This document shows positions 22,342-23,709 of a stretch of DNA of 23,709 bases, one piece after another. Source of the DNA: Candidatus Treponema excrementipullorum. Lineage in GTDB: Bacteria > Spirochaetota > Spirochaetia > Treponematales > Treponemataceae. Position 1 is the first letter of the stretch, and each line of letters opens with the position of its first letter. The notes below the pieces were generated by a model. That model made no database searches and was not told where the DNA came from. It saw only the letters and a program-made list of their open reading frames with translations. A program made the translations under genes and the position numbers. The DNA lies in assembly GCA_018883625.1 (NCBI GenBank), contig JAHLFV010000185.1:1-23709 (forward strand), given 5' to 3'.

Positions 22342-23709
22342 ATGAGTAAGTACATTATAGTAACAGGCGGAGTGTGTTCAAGTTTAGGAAAAGGTGTTGC
22401 CGCATCTTCTATCGGTAGTCTTTTGGAATGTCACGGACTTTCAGTGGCCATGATGAAGTGCGATCCCTATATCAATGTAGATGCAGGAAATATGAGTCCC
22501 CATCAGCACGGAGAAGTTTTTGTTACAGAAGACGGTGCGGAGACTGATTTGGATCTAGGAACATATTCCCGGTTTACCAATGTATCTTTATCAAAGTTAA
22601 ATTCCGTGACTACGGGTAAAATCTACAACGAAGTTATCAGTAACGAACGCGCCGGTCGCTATAACGGTCGTACGGTTCAGGTCATCCCTCATATTACCGA
22701 CGAAATAAAGCGTCGTATTTTAACAGTTGGAGCCCAAACGGGAGCCGATGTTGTTATCGTAGAAATTGGAGGAACTGTAGGGGATATTGAGTTGATTCCT
22801 TTTCTTGAAGCTGCCCGGCAGCTTATTCGGGAGCTGGGGAAAAATAATGCTCTTTCCGTATATCTTACTTTAGTACCCATGTTGTTTGGGGGAGAGTTAA
22901 AAACAAAGCCTACTCAGCACTCAGTTAAACAAATGCAGGAAATCGGTATTCAACCGGATGTGTTGCTGTGCCGGGCAGAAAGTCCTTTGGATGAAGATCT
23001 GCGGAAAAAAATAGCATTATTCTGCAACGTGGAACCCGGTGCTGTTTTTACTTCTATCGATGTGCACAATACCATTTACGAACTTCCTTTGGAGTTTTAC
23101 CGACAGGGAGTAGACAAAAAGATTTTAAGTCGATTGGGCTTTTCTTCAGACAACTGTGATTTAAGTCCATGGGAGAATTTCCTTCATAATTTTAATAATC
23201 CCAAGAAGAAAATCGTTATCGGTATTTTGGGTAAGCAAAATTTTCAAGACGATTGCTATAAATCCGTAAGAGAAGCATTGCTTCATGCTGCCGTTACCGG
23301 TTGGAATGTAAAATTGGAATTAAAAAAGATTGATGCGGAAAATTTGGAAACAGATACAGATATATCTTCCTATTTTGCCGATATAGACGGTTTGGTGGTA
23401 CCGGATAGTTACGGTCAGCGAGGCTTTTTAGGTATGTTGGCTGCGGTGCGCTATGCCAGAGAACACAATATCCCTTTCTTGGGAATAAATTTCGGTATGC
23501 AGTTAATGGCTATTGAAGCAGCAAGAAATCTTTTGCATTGGGAAGATGCCGATTCCACGGAATTTGTGCAGCAATCGGAGCATCCTGTTATAAGTTTGCC
23601 GGAAGAGCAGCTGGGATTGGTAGCAGCAGGGATCATAAAATTGGGGGCTTCTTCCGTCAACATAAAGAAAGACTCAAAACTTTCCGCTATTTACGGCGGA
23701 GCCGAAAAA
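22342..23709 (+). CDS. pyrG: CTP synthase with disabled glutaminase domain (partial, 456 codons)
   Basis: CTP synthase aminates UTP to CTP. The gene runs off the right edge. The synthetase domain (about 1-270) looks complete: P-loop SSLGKGVAASS, KCDPYINVDAGNMSP, HGEVFVTEDGAETDLDLG, EIGGTVGDIE, and KTKPTQHSVK of the UTP/CTP site. In the glutamine amidotransferase domain, however, GICLGMQ of E. coli reads GINFGMQ. Asn383 replaces catalytic Cys379, and PGGFGYRG reads PDSYGQRG (D355-S356 for the oxyanion glycines). The offset of four residues is the same at both sites, so the alignment is secure. The protein is predicted to depend on free ammonia. The frame is open throughout, so it is not a simple pseudogene. 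The His/Glu pair of the triad would lie outside the window. No Shine-Dalgarno precedes the ATG. Confidence 0.93.
   Translation, partial: MSKYIIVTGGVCSSLGKGVAASSIGSLLECHGLSVAMMKCDPYINVDAGNMSPHQHGEVFVTEDGAETDLDLGTYSRFTNVSLSKLNSVTTGKIYNEVISNERAGRYNGRTVQVIPHITDEIKRRILTVGAQTGADVVIVEIGGTVGDIELIPFLEAARQLIRELGKNNALSVYLTLVPMLFGGELKTKPTQHSVKQMQEIGIQPDVLLCRAESPLDEDLRKKIALFCNVEPGAVFTSIDVHNTIYELPLEFYRQGVDKKILSRLGFSSDNCDLSPWENFLHNFNNPKKKIVIGILGKQNFQDDCYKSVREALLHAAVTGWNVKLELKKIDAENLETDTDISSYFADIDGLVVPDSYGQRGFLGMLAAVRYAREHNIPFLGINFGMQLMAIEAARNLLHWEDADSTEFVQQSEHPVISLPEEQLGLVAAGIIKLGASSVNIKKDSKLSAIYGGAEK

Overview
The window looks like spirochaete chromosome, most likely Treponema or a close relative. This rests on my recognition of protein families, not on a search. 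The points that suggest it are an EF-P of treponemal type (187 aa, starting MIRGGDI), many short lipoproteins with spirochaete-style lipoboxes, and an envelope operon of TPR lipoprotein, LysM transglycosylase and OmpA-domain protein. A threonyl-tRNA synthetase without its TGS domain and a stand-alone rubredoxin fit as well. The composition is moderately AT-rich. I found no rRNA, tRNA, CRISPR array or insertion sequence, and no gene-free stretch over 300 bases.

Layout. Bases 1-3300 hold the 5' part of ilvC (class II ketol-acid reductoisomerase, minus strand), a minus-strand MFS exporter and a plus-strand MATE exporter. The two exporters diverge from a 264-bp region rich in short palindromes. 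Bases 3300-11100 are housekeeping genes: ffh (minus) diverging from efp (plus), a bidirectional terminator, the nrdA-nrdB operon (minus), and thrS (plus) diverging from nrdA. Bases 11100-17330 are envelope genes: a small plus-strand lipoprotein, two coupled minus-strand lipoproteins I do not recognise, and a tightly overlapped minus-strand operon (TPR lipoprotein, LysM lytic transglycosylase, OmpA-domain protein) ending in a strong terminator. Bases 17400-19960 carry a plus-strand six-helix membrane protein, an overlapping TPR lipoprotein, and rubredoxin. A large chemoreceptor (minus) follows, and then the first 456 codons of pyrG (plus), which run off the right edge.

Two observations stand out. 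First, the CTP synthase keeps an apparently intact synthetase domain, but its glutaminase domain has Asn where the catalytic Cys belongs and Asp-Ser where the oxyanion-hole Gly-Gly belongs. It is therefore predicted to be unable to use glutamine. Second, several genes (MATE, rubredoxin, pyrG, the TPR lipoprotein at 17326, and nearly ffh) lack a Shine-Dalgarno sequence. In the first four, a -35 element, a 17-bp spacer and a -10 element place the predicted transcription start exactly on the A of the ATG. This suggests a built-in class of leaderless mRNAs alongside ordinary genes with Shine-Dalgarno sequences. Other features are an Asp-to-Ala change in the peptidoglycan-binding motif of the OmpA domain, and two divergent promoters whose -35 boxes are read from the same seven base pairs.
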